DNA from: Pelomonas caseinilytica
GTDB lineage: Bacteria > Pseudomonadota > Gammaproteobacteria > Burkholderiales > Burkholderiaceae_C
Length of the DNA stretch: 64,000 nt
Direction of reading: 5' to 3'
Assembly (NCBI RefSeq): GCF_021353235.1
Contig: NZ_JAJTWT010000001.1
Span: 186,001-250,000 of the forward strand
The notes below the pieces were generated by a model that had not been told where the DNA came from, ran no database searches, and was given only the letters and a program-made list of their open reading frames with translations. Position numbers and translations under genes: made by a program. Positions 17,310 through 24,754 of the stretch are shown here, piece by piece. Within the stretch, counting starts at the first letter, position 1. Each line of letters begins with the position of its first letter.

Positions 17310-17379
17310 AGCCACAGAGGCACAGAGGCACAGAGGCGCCGGGCTGCAGGCCTCTCTGTGCCTCTGTGCCTCTGTGGCT
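17310..17379. repeat. CACAGAGG palindromic repeat, copy 1
   Basis: A perfect 26-bp inverted repeat (17310-17335 with 17354-17379) around an 18-nt loop. Each arm contains three direct copies of CACAGAGG. It lies in the 127-bp gap between the MlaE- and MlaF-type genes, inside what should be one operon, so it is probably transcribed as a strong hairpin. A second copy with the same design lies at 57849-57924. There is no T-run after it, so it is not a standard terminator. Confidence 0.85.
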
Positions 17380-17419
17380 GTGTCTGGCGTCCGCGGCGCG
17401 CCCCTATGGGATGCATCGC

Positions 17420-18268
17420 ATGAGCGCCCCCGAACCCATCATCGAGGTCGACGGCGTCACCACCGTGCTGGGGGGCCACGTCATCCACCGCGACCTGGAC
17501 CTGACCGTCTATCGCGGGGAGGTGGTCGCCCTCATCGGCGGTTCCGGCTCGGGCAAGACCACGCTGCTGCGACTGCTGCTGGGGCTGGAGGTGCCGCAGG
17601 CGGGCAGCGTGAAGATCTTCGGCCACCCGCTGGGCCGCTGCGCCGCGCGCGACCTGGAGCGCGTGCGCTATCGCTGGGGCGTGCTGTTCCAGAACGGCGC
17701 CCTGTTCTCGGCGCTCAACGTCTTCGACAACATCGCCCTGCCGCTGCGCGAGCTCAAGAGCGTGCCGCCGGACCTCGTCAAGCCGCTGGTCATGCTCAAG
17801 CTGGCCCAGGTGGGCCTCAAGCCCGACGACGCCTTCAAGCGTCCGGCCGAACTCTCGGGCGGCATGGTCAAGCGCGTGTCCCTGGCGCGCGCCCTCATCC
17901 TCGACCCGCAGCTGCTCTTCCTCGACGAGCCCACCGCCGGCCTCGACCCCGACAGCGCCAAGCAGTTCGTCAAGCTGTTGCGCCGGTTGCGCGAGGAACT
18001 GGAGCTGACCGTGGTCATGGTCACGCACGACGTGGACACCCTTTTCGCCGTGGTCGACCGCGTCGCCGTGCTGGCCGACCAGCACATCATCGCCTGCGGC
18101 CCCCTGGCCGAGGTCGCGCGCATGCCGCATTCCTTCGTGCGCAACTTCTTCCTCGGCCACCTCGAGCGCTGCGCCGAGGAGGACGTGAAGCGCTTCCGAC
18201 TCAGCCTGGACGACACCAGCGACGAGGGCGGCGTCCCGGCCGTGCTCAGAGGTGAAGCCGTTTCATAG
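17420..18268 (+). CDS. MlaF-family ABC transporter ATP-binding protein
   Basis: 282 residues. Walker A is GGSGSGKTT, the signature is LSGGMVKRVSLARAL, Walker B is LLFLDEPTAGLDPDS, and the switch His is in VTHDVD. FQNGALFSALNVFDN is typical of MlaF. It powers the lipid transporter with the upstream permease and downstream MCE protein. I chose ATG at 17420 (MSAPEP); an ATG nine bases earlier is also possible. The 127-bp spacer from the permease gene is taken up mostly by a palindromic repeat. Confidence 0.92.
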   Translation: MSAPEPIIEVDGVTTVLGGHVIHRDLDLTVYRGEVVALIGGSGSGKTTLLRLLLGLEVPQAGSVKIFGHPLGRCAARDLERVRYRWGVLFQNGALFSALNVFDNIALPLRELKSVPPDLVKPLVMLKLAQVGLKPDDAFKRPAELSGGMVKRVSLARALILDPQLLFLDEPTAGLDPDSAKQFVKLLRRLREELELTVVMVTHDVDTLFAVVDRVAVLADQHIIACGPLAEVARMPHSFVRNFFLGHLERCAEEDVKRFRLSLDDTSDEGGVPAVLRGEAVS

Positions 18269-18273
18269 ACACC

Positions 18274-19239
18274 ATGGAAAACAAAGCCTACGCCATCGCC
18301 GCCGGCCTCTTCGTGCTGCTGCTCGGCCTCGCCCTCGCCGCCACCGTCGCCTGGTTCCAGGGCGACCGGACGGAGCGTGTGCGCTACACCGTCGTGTCGC
18401 GCAGCGGCGTGCCGGGGCTGAACCTGAAGTCGCCGGTCAAGCTGCGGGGCGTCGAGGTGGGCTATGTCGAGAACATCGGCTTCGACCCGGCCGACCCGCG
18501 CCAGATCCTCGTCGGCATCGCCGTGGACGCGAGCGCGCCGGTCTCGGCGACGACGTATGCCCAGCTCGGGCTGCAGGGTGTCACCGGCCTGTCCTTCGTC
18601 GGCCTGGAGGAAGCCGATGCGAACGCGCCGCTCAGGCGGGCCGCGCCGGGCGCGCGCATCGCGCTGCGGCCCACGCTGCTGGACCGCCTGGCCGAGAGCG
18701 GCCCGCTGCTGCTGTCGCGCTTCGTCGAGACGGCCGACCGCCTCAACGCCCTGCTCAGCGACGACAACCGGGCCCGCCTCGGCCAGGCCCTGACACAGTT
18801 CAACGACACGGCCGCGGACACGCAGCGCCTGGTCGCCGCCCTGCAGCCGGCCGCGCGCGAGCTGCCCGCGCTGATGAAGGACGCCGACGGGACGGCCCAG
18901 CGCGCCAGCGCGGCCCTGCGCCAGATCGAGGGCCTGGCCACCGAGGGCCAGCAACTGGCCCAGGACCTGCGCGCCCGCAGCGCCGTGCTGGAGCGGCTGG
19001 ACGCCGCCGCCGCCCAGGTGCAGGCCACCAGCCGCAACCTGGAGCTCGCCCTGGTGGGCGACACCGCCCCCCGCACCCGGCCCCTGGTGGCCGACCTGGC
19101 CGCCGCCAGCCGCAGCGTCGAGCGCGCCGCCGACCAGCTCGGCGACCAGCCGCAGAGCCTGCTCTTCGGCCGGCGCGGCCAGCCTCCGGGGCCGGGCGAG
19201 GCCGGCTTCGACGAACGCCTGAAGGCGGGGGCGCGATGA
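18274..19239 (+). CDS. MlaD-family (MCE domain) protein
   Basis: 321 residues. One N-terminal membrane anchor (AIAAGLFVLLLGLALAATVA) is followed by a single MCE domain (GLNLKSPVKLRGVEVGYVEN) at about residues 40-115 and a long helical, coiled-coil-like C-terminal region rich in Ala, Leu and Gln. It is a periplasmic lipid-binding subunit of the transporter. It starts 5 bp after the ATPase stop and overlaps the lipoprotein gene by four bases. Confidence 0.9.
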   Translation: MENKAYAIAAGLFVLLLGLALAATVAWFQGDRTERVRYTVVSRSGVPGLNLKSPVKLRGVEVGYVENIGFDPADPRQILVGIAVDASAPVSATTYAQLGLQGVTGLSFVGLEEADANAPLRRAAPGARIALRPTLLDRLAESGPLLLSRFVETADRLNALLSDDNRARLGQALTQFNDTAADTQRLVAALQPAARELPALMKDADGTAQRASAALRQIEGLATEGQQLAQDLRARSAVLERLDAAAAQVQATSRNLELALVGDTAPRTRPLVADLAAASRSVERAADQLGDQPQSLLFGRRGQPPGPGEAGFDERLKAGAR

Positions 19240-19817
19240 AAGCCCGGCTCCTTGGCTCCATCGCCCTGGCCGCCTGTCTGGGCGGCTGCTCCCTCGCGCC
19301 CACGGTGCCGAGCCGCGCGGTCTACGACCTCGGCCCGGCTCCGGCGGCTCCGGCCGCCTCGGCACCGCTGGCCTGGCGCCTGGCCGACGTGACGGCCCCG
19401 CCCTGGCTGGCCGGCGAGGGCATCGCCTACCGCCTCACCTTCCGGCAGGCCCAGCGCCTGGAGCATTACCGCGACAGCGTCTGGGCCGCCCCGCCAGCCG
19501 CCCTGCTGACCCAGCGCCTGCGCGAACAGCTCGCGTCCGCCCCGGGTTGCGAGGGCCGCCCTGCCGCCCTGCTGGCGGTGGGCCTGGACGAGTTCGAGCA
19601 GGTCTTTGCCAGCCCGTCGGACAGCCGCGTCGTGTTGCGCGCGCATGCCACGTTATGGCCGGCGGCGGTGGGGGCACCGGCGCTGCAGCAGCACTGGCGG
19701 CTGGAGCGGCCCGCGCCCACGGCCGACGCGGCCGGCGCCGTGCGCGGCCTGGCCCAGGCGGTGGACGACTGGCTGCCCCAGCTGGCCGGCTGGCTGGCGG
19801 CGTCGGCCTGCCGCTGA
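19236..19817 (+). CDS. ABC-type transport auxiliary lipoprotein (PqiC/YmbA-like)
   Basis: 193 residues. The signal peptide ends in a lipobox (CLGGCSLAP). The mature part starts with the AVYDLGPA pattern and later RLTFRQAQRLEHYRDSVWAA, matching the PF03886 family of outer-membrane lipoproteins that accompany MCE transporters. It probably docks the MCE protein to the outer membrane. It is the last gene of the operon; after the stop there is only the short palindrome CTGAGGC/GCCTCAG spanning the stop codon and no T-run. Confidence 0.87.
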   Translation: MKARLLGSIALAACLGGCSLAPTVPSRAVYDLGPAPAAPAASAPLAWRLADVTAPPWLAGEGIAYRLTFRQAQRLEHYRDSVWAAPPAALLTQRLREQLASAPGCEGRPAALLAVGLDEFEQVFASPSDSRVVLRAHATLWPAAVGAPALQQHWRLERPAPTADAAGAVRGLAQAVDDWLPQLAGWLAASACR

Positions 19818-20104
19818 GGCCGCCTCAGAGATCTCAGTTGTCCATGGTGCTTAGCGCTGCCCGCGACGCATGAAACGGGGGTAATTGCGGGCCGAGCGCT
19901 GGGCTGCCAAGGGCCAGAGGCCCTTGGCCTGTCGTAGGCACAAGCAGTCCGCAGGGACTGCTTGTGTCCGACTCCAGTTCCCGAGCCGGCCCGCGCTGGC
20001 GATGCTTGCGGCTTGATGCCGCAAGCATCGCCGTCCCCTCGGGGGACCGACTGGGCTTGCCGGCGTTCAGCCGGAGCGAGACCGGACGAGGGGCTTGTTT
20101 CACT
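19818..20104. other. Gene-free stretch with an array of perfect hairpins
   Basis: No credible coding sequence. Five consecutive perfect inverted repeats lie in 170 bp: 19907-19927 (9-bp stem), 19939-19966 (12-bp stem), 19998-20032 (15-bp stem), 20033-20047 (6-bp stem) and 20060-20074 (5-bp stem). Loops are 3-5 nt. The stems are unrelated in sequence. None is followed by a clear T-run. The array lies between two convergent operons, so it may stop transcription from both sides or be a cluster of REP-like elements. Confidence 0.8.
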
Positions 20105-20398
20105 TCAGGGTTCCAGCTCGTACACCCGGGCGGCGGTCCGTTCGGCCGGCGTGTGGCTCGCCAGCGCGCGGTTCCATTCCGGCCCGGCAGCGCCCGCCGT
20201 GGCGCTGACGCCCCGGGTCAGTTGCGCGACCTCCTCGGTGCCGGCATCGAACTCCGCCACCTGCGTGCGGTCGGCCAGGAAAAGCCGCGCCACGGCGCCA
20301 TCGCCGGTGGGCAGCACGACCAGGTAGCGCGTCACCTGCCGGTGGGTCTGCTGCGCGTGCCGTGGTGGCACCTCGTGTCCGAATCCGTCGTTCGCCAT
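20105..20398 (-). CDS. Hypothetical protein, 97 aa
   Basis: 97 residues, no signal peptide and no membrane segment. The central segment RYLVVLPTGDGAVARLFLADRTQVAEFDAG reads like a small beta-rich domain. I do not recognise a family. It follows the GAF protein gene after 24 bp on the same strand and is probably co-transcribed with it. Codon use fits the surroundings, so it is likely a real gene. Confidence 0.6.
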   Translation of the reverse strand: MANDGFGHEVPPRHAQQTHRQVTRYLVVLPTGDGAVARLFLADRTQVAEFDAGTEEVAQLTRGVSATAGAAGPEWNRALASHTPAERTAARVYELEP

Positions 20399-20422
20399 GA
20401 TGGGTTCTCCTCAGTGAGCGGT

Positions 20423-21007
20423 TCAGGCTGGCCGGTCCAGGTCCGACGTTCCGGTGGCGGGCCAGTGGGGCTGGGTCGGCGCGAAATCGGCCCGCCGCTC
20501 GGCGTCCACCTTGCGGGCGACCAGGCGGGCGCACTGGCGCAGGCAGGCCAGGGCGTTGCCCTCCAGGCCGGGCTGTGCCGCGCTGCTGAAGCAGCACACC
20601 GTGCCGTAGATGCTGCCGTCGGCGAGAACGACCGGCGTGCTCAGGTGGGCGCCGACGGCGATGCCGGTCTCCGGCAGGTCGCCCCGGGCCACCAGGGGCG
20701 CGGCGTCGGTCACCAACTCCGGCATGCGCCCTTCGACGACACGCTGGCAATAGCTCTGCTCCAGCGGCGCACCGCCGCCGGCATGCAGGCCCAGGGCGTC
20801 GCCGCCGTCGACGAAGCGGAACACCCGCTGGCCGTCGACGAACTCCGAGACGAAGACCACATCCATGTGCAGCTGCCGGCGCAACATCCTCAGCACATCG
20901 GTGATGTGGCGATCGAGGTCGGGATCATGGCCGTCGGCCGTCGCGACCAGCAGTTCCGAAATGCAGACGTCGAGCGCGCCGACGTCCAGCGGGTCGATGA
21001 GAGACAT
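20423..21007 (-). CDS. GAF domain-containing protein
   Basis: 194 residues from ATG at 21007, which has GGAG eight bases upstream; longer in-frame starts lack a site. A single GAF domain spans nearly the whole protein: HMDVVFVSEFVDGQRVFRFV, SYCQRVVEGRMPELVTDA, and GAHLSTPVVLADGSIYGTVC. No kinase, GGDEF or HTH domain is attached, so it is a stand-alone sensor module; ligand unknown. Its operon partner is the 97-aa protein downstream. It is divergent from kdgK with a 161-bp gap. Confidence 0.8.
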   Translation of the reverse strand: MSLIDPLDVGALDVCISELLVATADGHDPDLDRHITDVLRMLRRQLHMDVVFVSEFVDGQRVFRFVDGGDALGLHAGGGAPLEQSYCQRVVEGRMPELVTDAAPLVARGDLPETGIAVGAHLSTPVVLADGSIYGTVCCFSSAAQPGLEGNALACLRQCARLVARKVDAERRADFAPTQPHWPATGTSDLDRPA

Positions 21008-21139
21008 GGGGCGCTCTCCGAAGCGGCAGTCCCCAATCATCGGGGCGCCCGGCCCGGACCGTCGAGTAACGGCCGGTATCCACGGCGCCTGCGTGGCGGG
21101 GTAAACCATGTGCGGGTTTTCAGCGGGTCAGGCTATCTT

Positions 21140-21158
21140 ATTGAACCGCCGTTTCATT
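21140..21158. promoter_or_regulatory. Candidate KdgR-type operator upstream of kdgK
   Basis: Imperfect palindrome ATTGAACCGCCGTTTCATT ending 10 bases before the kdgK start codon; 7 of 9 positions are symmetric. It shares the GAAC...GTTTCA layout with two sites between kdgF and kduD. The consensus used by betaproteobacterial KdgR proteins is not known to me, so this is a pattern match only. Confidence 0.35.
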
Positions 21159-21168
21159 TTCCATCCAC

Positions 21169-22125
21169 GTGACTGACTCTCCTTCGGCCGCCCCGGCGCA
21201 GCTCTCCATCGCCGCCCTGGGCGAATGCATGCTGGAACTGCAGGGCCCGGCCTTCGGCAACCTGCGCCAGACCTTCGGCGGCGACACCCTGAACACCGCC
21301 GTCTACCTCGCCCGCTGCGGCGGCCCGCGCCTGTCGGTGCACTACGCCACGGCCCTGGGCGACGACAGCCTCAGCGCCGGGCTGCTGGAGCGTTGGGCCG
21401 CCGAAGGCGTGCAGACCGGGCTGGTGCAGCGCCTGCCGGGCCGGCTGCCGGGGCTCTACCTCATCGAGCTGGATGCCGGCGGCGAGCGGCGCTTCCACTA
21501 CTGGCGCGACCAGGCGCCGGCGCGGGCTTATTTCGACGCCGCGACGACGGCCCTGGAGGAACAGGCCGAGGCGCTGGACGCGCTCTACCTCTCGGGCATC
21601 AGCCTGGCCATCCTGCCGGACGCCGGCCGCGAGCGCGTGCTGGCGCTGATGGCCCGCATGCGCTCGCGCGGCGCCCTGGTCGCCTTCGACAACAATTACC
21701 GGCCGCGGCTCTGGGCCTCGGCCGAAGCGGCACGCCACTGGTACGAGCGCGCCTTCGCGGCAGCCAGCCTCGCCCTCGTCACGGCCGACGACCACCAGGC
21801 CCTGCATGGCCTGCCCGACCTCGATGCGGCCGTGGCGGCGGCCCAGGCGCTGCCGGTGGCCGAGATCGCCATCAAGCGCGGCCCCCTGCCCGCCCGCGTC
21901 GGCCTCGGCCAGACCTGGCAGGACGTGCCCACCGAGGCCGTGCCGCGGGTGGTCGACACCACGGCCGCGGGCGACTCCTTCGCCGCGGGCTACCTGGCCC
22001 GCCGCCTGCGTGGCGACGCGCCCGCCGAGGCCGCGGCCTTCGGCAACCGGCTGGCGGCACGCGTCATCCAGCACCCGGGCGCCCTCATCCCGCGCGAGGC
22101 CATGCAGGACCTGATGGAGGGCTGA
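21169..22125 (+). CDS. kdgK: 2-keto-3-deoxygluconate kinase (PfkB family)
   Basis: 318 residues from a GTG at 21169. The PfkB signature is complete: GECMLELQGPAFG at the start, FGGDTLNTAVYLAR, and the C-terminal catalytic loop DTTAAGDSFAAGYLA. FDNNYRPRLW is characteristic of KDG kinases. It phosphorylates 2-keto-3-deoxygluconate, the end product of the pectin monomer pathway, using ATP in the cytoplasm. It lies at the left border of the pectin locus with a candidate KdgR operator just upstream. The aldolase gene (kdgA) is not nearby. Confidence 0.88.
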   Translation: MTDSPSAAPAQLSIAALGECMLELQGPAFGNLRQTFGGDTLNTAVYLARCGGPRLSVHYATALGDDSLSAGLLERWAAEGVQTGLVQRLPGRLPGLYLIELDAGGERRFHYWRDQAPARAYFDAATTALEEQAEALDALYLSGISLAILPDAGRERVLALMARMRSRGALVAFDNNYRPRLWASAEAARHWYERAFAAASLALVTADDHQALHGLPDLDAAVAAAQALPVAEIAIKRGPLPARVGLGQTWQDVPTEAVPRVVDTTAAGDSFAAGYLARRLRGDAPAEAAAFGNRLAARVIQHPGALIPREAMQDLMEG

Positions 22126-22168
22126 GGCCCATGCGACCGCTCGAGGCGGCGAGGCGGTGAGGCTGGCC

Positions 22169-23248
22169 ATGCAACGCCGCCGCGAGATCCTCGCCGGCCT
22201 GGGGCTGTGGCCGCTCGCCGCCGGCGCCGAGGGCCTGGACGCCGCCCTCGCCCGGCTGCAGTCCGCGTGGCAACCCCGCCTGGCCTGGCGTGCCGATGCC
22301 GCCTGGCGCACCGAGGCCCTGGCCACGGCCCGCCGGCTGGTGCTGCGGCCTGGCGACGACGGCAGCGCCTTCGCCACCGAGGTGCTGGGCGAACAGGCCC
22401 GCGACGGCCACACCGCCGTGGCGCTCACCTTGCGCGGCGCCATCGGCGACCGCGTGCCCGCCCTCTACCTGAGGCCTCGCGGCCCGGGCCCGCATCCGGC
22501 CGTGCTGCTGCTGCACGACCATGGCGCCCGCTTCGACCTCGGCAAGGAAAAGCTCATCCGCCCCCTGGCCGACGACACCGCGGCCGAGGCCTGGGCGCAG
22601 CGCTGGTTCGGCGGCAGCTTCGTCGGCGACACCCTCGTGGCGGCCGGCTTCGCCGTGCTCGCCATCGACGCGCCCGGCTGGGGCGAGCGCAGCCGGCCTG
22701 GCTTCGCCAAGGACGACCAGCAGGCCCTGGCCAACCACCTGATGCAGCTCGGCCACCACTGGGCCGGCTGGATCGCCAGCGACGACCTGCGCGCCCACCG
22801 CTGGCTGCGCGAGCAGCCCGGCGTCGACCCGCGCCGCGTCGCCGTGCTCGGCTTCTCGATGGGGTCGTTGCGGGCCTGGCAGCTGGCGGCCGTCTGCGAG
22901 GAGGTCTCGGCCTGCGTGGCCGCGCACTGGATGTGCACCCGCGAGGGCCTGCTGCGCGCCGGGGAGCACACGCTGCAGGGCCAGTCCGCCTTCAGCATGC
23001 TGCACCCCGGCCTCGCGGCGGAGCTGGACCACCCCGACGTGGCCGCCCTCATCGCGCTCCGGCCCCTGCTGCTCTTCGGCTCGCCCGAGGATGGTCTCTT
23101 TCCGTGGGACGGCGTGCAGGCCGCCTGGGCCCAGCTGCGGCGGGCGTGGCCGAAGGGTGGGCTGACGACGAGGTCCACGGCGGGCGGGCACCGGTTCGGG
23201 CCCGAGCAGCAGGCCGAGGCCGCCGCGTGGTTGGCACGGCAGGCTTGA
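22169..23248 (+). CDS. Alpha/beta hydrolase (dienelactone-hydrolase-like), exported
   Basis: 359 residues from ATG at 22169 with GTGAGG seven bases upstream. The N-terminus MQRRREILAGLG followed by an Ala-rich stretch resembles a Tat signal. Core motifs are AVLLLHDHGARFDLG, nucleophile elbow GFSMGS, and a late Asp in LFGSPEDGLFPW with His in TAGGHRFG, giving a full Ser-Asp-His triad. Secreted enzymes of this sort include acetyl xylan/pectin esterases; next to kdgK a role in removing pectin side groups is plausible (inference). Confidence 0.8.
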   Translation: MQRRREILAGLGLWPLAAGAEGLDAALARLQSAWQPRLAWRADAAWRTEALATARRLVLRPGDDGSAFATEVLGEQARDGHTAVALTLRGAIGDRVPALYLRPRGPGPHPAVLLLHDHGARFDLGKEKLIRPLADDTAAEAWAQRWFGGSFVGDTLVAAGFAVLAIDAPGWGERSRPGFAKDDQQALANHLMQLGHHWAGWIASDDLRAHRWLREQPGVDPRRVAVLGFSMGSLRAWQLAAVCEEVSACVAAHWMCTREGLLRAGEHTLQGQSAFSMLHPGLAAELDHPDVAALIALRPLLLFGSPEDGLFPWDGVQAAWAQLRRAWPKGGLTTRSTAGGHRFGPEQQAEAAAWLARQA

Positions 23249-23316
23249 AGCCTCGGCGGCTGCGTTGGCATAGTTGCGGCTTCGCCTCGACGAGACGCAC
23301 CGGACCCCGCAAGCGC

Positions 23317-23628
23317 ATGGACATGCTGGCCGTCTTCACGACCGTGGCCACCCAGGAGCAGGCCGACGCCCTGGCGCGCGCCGCCGTCGACGCGCGGCTG
23401 GCGGCCTGCGTGCAGACCGAGGCCATCCGCAGCACCTACCGCTGGCAGGGCGCCTTGGCCTGCGAGCCCGAGGTGCGCCTGCTCTTCAAGACCCGCGCCG
23501 ACCGCTACGCCGCCCTGGCCGAGCTGCTGCGCAAGCGGCATCCCTACGAGCTGCCCGCCATCTTCGCGCTGCCGGTGGCCGAAGCGACGCCCGGGTACGC
23601 GGCCTGGGTCGACGAGTCCCTGGGCTGA
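23317..23628 (+). CDS. cutA: Divalent cation tolerance protein CutA
   Basis: 103 residues from ATG at 23317, with an alternative ATG six bases later. The family signature is clear: VFTTVATQEQADALARAAVD, LAACVQTE, STYRWQGALACEPEVRLLFK and a C-terminal YAAWVDESL. CutA is a trimeric ferredoxin-like protein linked to copper tolerance in E. coli; its mechanism is unsettled. Length is standard. Confidence 0.92.
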   Translation: MDMLAVFTTVATQEQADALARAAVDARLAACVQTEAIRSTYRWQGALACEPEVRLLFKTRADRYAALAELLRKRHPYELPAIFALPVAEATPGYAAWVDESLG

Positions 23629-23686
23629 AGCCCGGCCCCAAACTCTCCACTTGGCCTGACAGGGCACCGGGCGCATACTGGCCCGC

Positions 23687-24013
23687 ATGGCCATCCCGCA
23701 TGCCGCTCCCGGCCAAGCCATCGACATCCTGCCCGGCGCCGCCGACCCCGACGGCGCGCGGACGGTCGCCCTGTTCAAGTCACGCGACCTGGAAGTGATG
23801 CGCCTGGTGCTGCCCGCCGGCAAGGCCCTGCCGCCACACAAGGTCGCGCGCGAGATCACCATCCAGTGCCTGTCGGGCACCCTGGCGGTGAACACGCCGG
23901 CCGGGCGCCATGAACTCCAGGCCGGCCAGTTGCTCTACCTCGACCGCGAGGCCGTGCATGACGTGCAGGCCCTGGAAGACGCGATGGCCCTGGTCACCGT
24001 CGCCCTGCCCTGA
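23687..24013 (+). CDS. Small cupin-domain protein
   Basis: 108 residues forming one cupin barrel: AGKALPPHKVAREITIQCLS then AGQLLYLDREAVHDVQALED. Metal-ligand candidates are His in PPHKV and His in AVHDV. Function unknown; cupins of this size include sugar-binding and redox-sensing proteins. The 3' end is 18 bp from the convergent SGNH esterase gene. Confidence 0.75.
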   Translation: MAIPHAAPGQAIDILPGAADPDGARTVALFKSRDLEVMRLVLPAGKALPPHKVAREITIQCLSGTLAVNTPAGRHELQAGQLLYLDREAVHDVQALEDAMALVTVALP

Positions 24014-24031
24014 GCCCGCGCGCCGGCGCGG

Positions 24032-24754
24032 TCAGGGGTCCAGCGTCCGGGCGGTCGCCAGTTCCGGCTTGAGCTTGAGCAGGCCGTCCATCACCAACTG
24101 CGAGAACAGGGCCGCCCCCTTGGGCCCGAGGTGGGTGCGGTCGAAGCGCGGCGGCGCCTCGGCCAGGGTGTCGGCGGCGGGCTGGCCGAGGGCGCGGACG
24201 GCCTCGCTGCTGCTGGCGTTCAGGTCCAGCACCGGCACGCCCAGCTCGGCGCCCACGCGCAGCGTCGCCTCGGCCCAGGGCCGCAGGTCGTTGTCGAGTT
24301 CCCCGCCCTTGAAGCTGCGGCGCGTCAGCGGCGTGACGAGCACCACCTCCGCCCCGGCCGCCTTCACGTCGTTCACATAGCCCGCCAGGTTGGGGCCGAA
24401 CTCGGTGGCGAGGTCGGTCGAGCGGCCCGGCTTGCCGGGCTGGTCGTTGTGGCCGAACTGGATCAGCACCAGCGTCTTCTGCCTCACGTCGCCCGGGCCC
24501 CTCTCGTTCAGCAGAGTGAGCACCGTGTTCCACAGGCCCTCGGCGCGGTAGCTCCTGCTGGAGCGCCCACCGCGCGCGAGGTTGAGGCAGGCCACCTGCT
24601 GCAGGCGCGCGCACAGGGCGTTGCCGTAGCCGCTGCGCGGCGCCATCGTGGAGTCGCCCACGAGGATGAGGCGCGGCCCGGCCGGCGGCTGGCCCTGGGC
24701 GCCGGCCGGCAAGCCGGTCAGCGCGATGGCGAGGGCAGCAGCCAGGCGCTTCAC
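24032..24754 (-). CDS. SGNH-type rhamnogalacturonan acetylesterase
   Basis: 240 residues from GTG at 24754, overlapping the upstream stop by four bases (GTGA). A signal peptide ends near PAGAQG. SGNH blocks are visible: LILVGDSTMAP (nucleophile Ser), NLARGGRSSRSY (Gly), LIQFGHNDQPG (Asn), and FDRTHLGPKGA (Asp/His pair). This order matches rhamnogalacturonan acetylesterases (CE12). It would remove acetyl groups from pectin in the periplasm or outside, helping the lyase-esterase fusion encoded just upstream. Confidence 0.87.
   Translation of the reverse strand: MKRLAAALAIALTGLPAGAQGQPPAGPRLILVGDSTMAPRSGYGNALCARLQQVACLNLARGGRSSRSYRAEGLWNTVLTLLNERGPGDVRQKTLVLIQFGHNDQPGKPGRSTDLATEFGPNLAGYVNDVKAAGAEVVLVTPLTRRSFKGGELDNDLRPWAEATLRVGAELGVPVLDLNASSSEAVRALGQPAADTLAEAPPRFDRTHLGPKGAALFSQLVMDGLLKLKPELATARTLDP

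Noticed and set aside
19907-20074. CRISPR array
   Set aside because: There are several hairpins but no repeated unit and no regular spacers; no cas genes are in the window.
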